From Muscardinus avellanarius (taxonomy: Eukaryota; Chordata; Mammalia; Rodentia; Gliridae): a DNA stretch of 64,000 nucleotides. Both the position numbers and the translations under genes were made by a program. The stretch lies in NCBI GenBank assembly GCA_963383645.1, contig OY726560.1:149059052-149123051 (forward strand). The letters run 5' to 3'. The first letter of the stretch is position 1, and each line of letters begins with the position of its first letter. A model generated the notes under the pieces. It saw only the letters and a program-made list of their open reading frames with translations. It made no database searches and was not told where the DNA came from. Shown in pieces: positions 63,858-64,000 of the stretch.

Positions 63858-64000
63858 GCTGGGTGCAGTAGTGCACAGCTGTAATCCCAGTACTTGGGAG
63901 ACAGGAGGATCTAATGTTCGAGGACAGCCTCAGCAAGTATAGACACTCTCAGCGACCTAGTGAGATCCTGTCCCAAAATAAAAAATGAAAATAAGGGCTG
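63858..64000 (+). mobile_element. Composite B1-ID SINE, runs off the window
   Basis: AGCTGGGTGCAGTAGTGCAC start, TGTTCGAGGACAGCC B-box region, linker AAAATAAAAAATG and the first bases of the ID tail (AGGGCTG) at the window end. Confidence 0.95.

Overview
The window is nuclear DNA of a rodent, almost certainly a squirrel (Sciuridae: ground squirrel, marmot or tree squirrel). About 35 insertions belong to one SINE design: a 7SL/B1-like head (GCCAGGYGTGGTGGC) with a GGTTCGAAGCC-type B box, a short A-rich linker, and an ID/tRNA-Ala-like tail (GGGCTGGGGNTGTAGCTC) ending in CCCAGTACC plus an A tail. That B1-ID composite is the SINE architecture described from squirrels (MEN / B1-dID type). Squirrel-type L1 3' ends (ATGACTACAATGCACCAAT) agree. 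There is no operon structure, and I found no CRISPR array, tRNA or rRNA gene.

I do not recognise any protein-coding gene. Long open frames all fall in repeats, low-complexity DNA or GC-rich unique DNA without exon structure. The only segment that looks even weakly like a spliced exon is at 30347-30487, at the edge of a large pyrimidine-rich array. The window reads as intergenic or intronic DNA.

Layout. 1-3.7 kb: L1 fragments, including an old ORF2 piece (+) abutting the 5' half of another L1 (-) that keeps its 5'UTR, a YY1-like terminus and a broken ORF1. 3.7-10 kb: SINEs and endogenous-retrovirus LTR sequence, best preserved around 8.7-9.7 kb. 10-16 kb: mostly unique DNA with a dense group of old MIR and L2 pieces. 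16-25.6 kb: SINEs, microsatellites, two ERVL/MLT2-type LTRs and old L1. 25.6-30.2 kb: a 4.5-kb pyrimidine-only degenerate tandem array rich in CACTTCCTGT, invaded by four SINEs and an L1 scrap. 30.2-36 kb: the exon candidate, an inverted LTR pair and MLT1 LTRs. 36-46.5 kb: SINE-rich, with nested SINEs and a hAT-type DNA transposon split by two SINEs. 46.5-53.4 kb: CA-rich minisatellite, then unique DNA with AT-rich candidate regulatory stretches. 53.5-63.85 kb: more than 10 kb without any squirrel SINE although old MIR, L2 and MLT1 remain; it holds several candidate conserved elements.

The main interest is therefore structural: a long ETS-motif-like polypyrimidine array, an inverted LTR repeat able to form an RNA hairpin, L1 5'UTR architecture, two SINE subfamilies with readable target-site duplications (TSDs), and the SINE-poor right end. 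Repeat family names are from memory of consensus sequences, and repeat boundaries are accurate only to about 10-30 bases unless a TSD fixes them.
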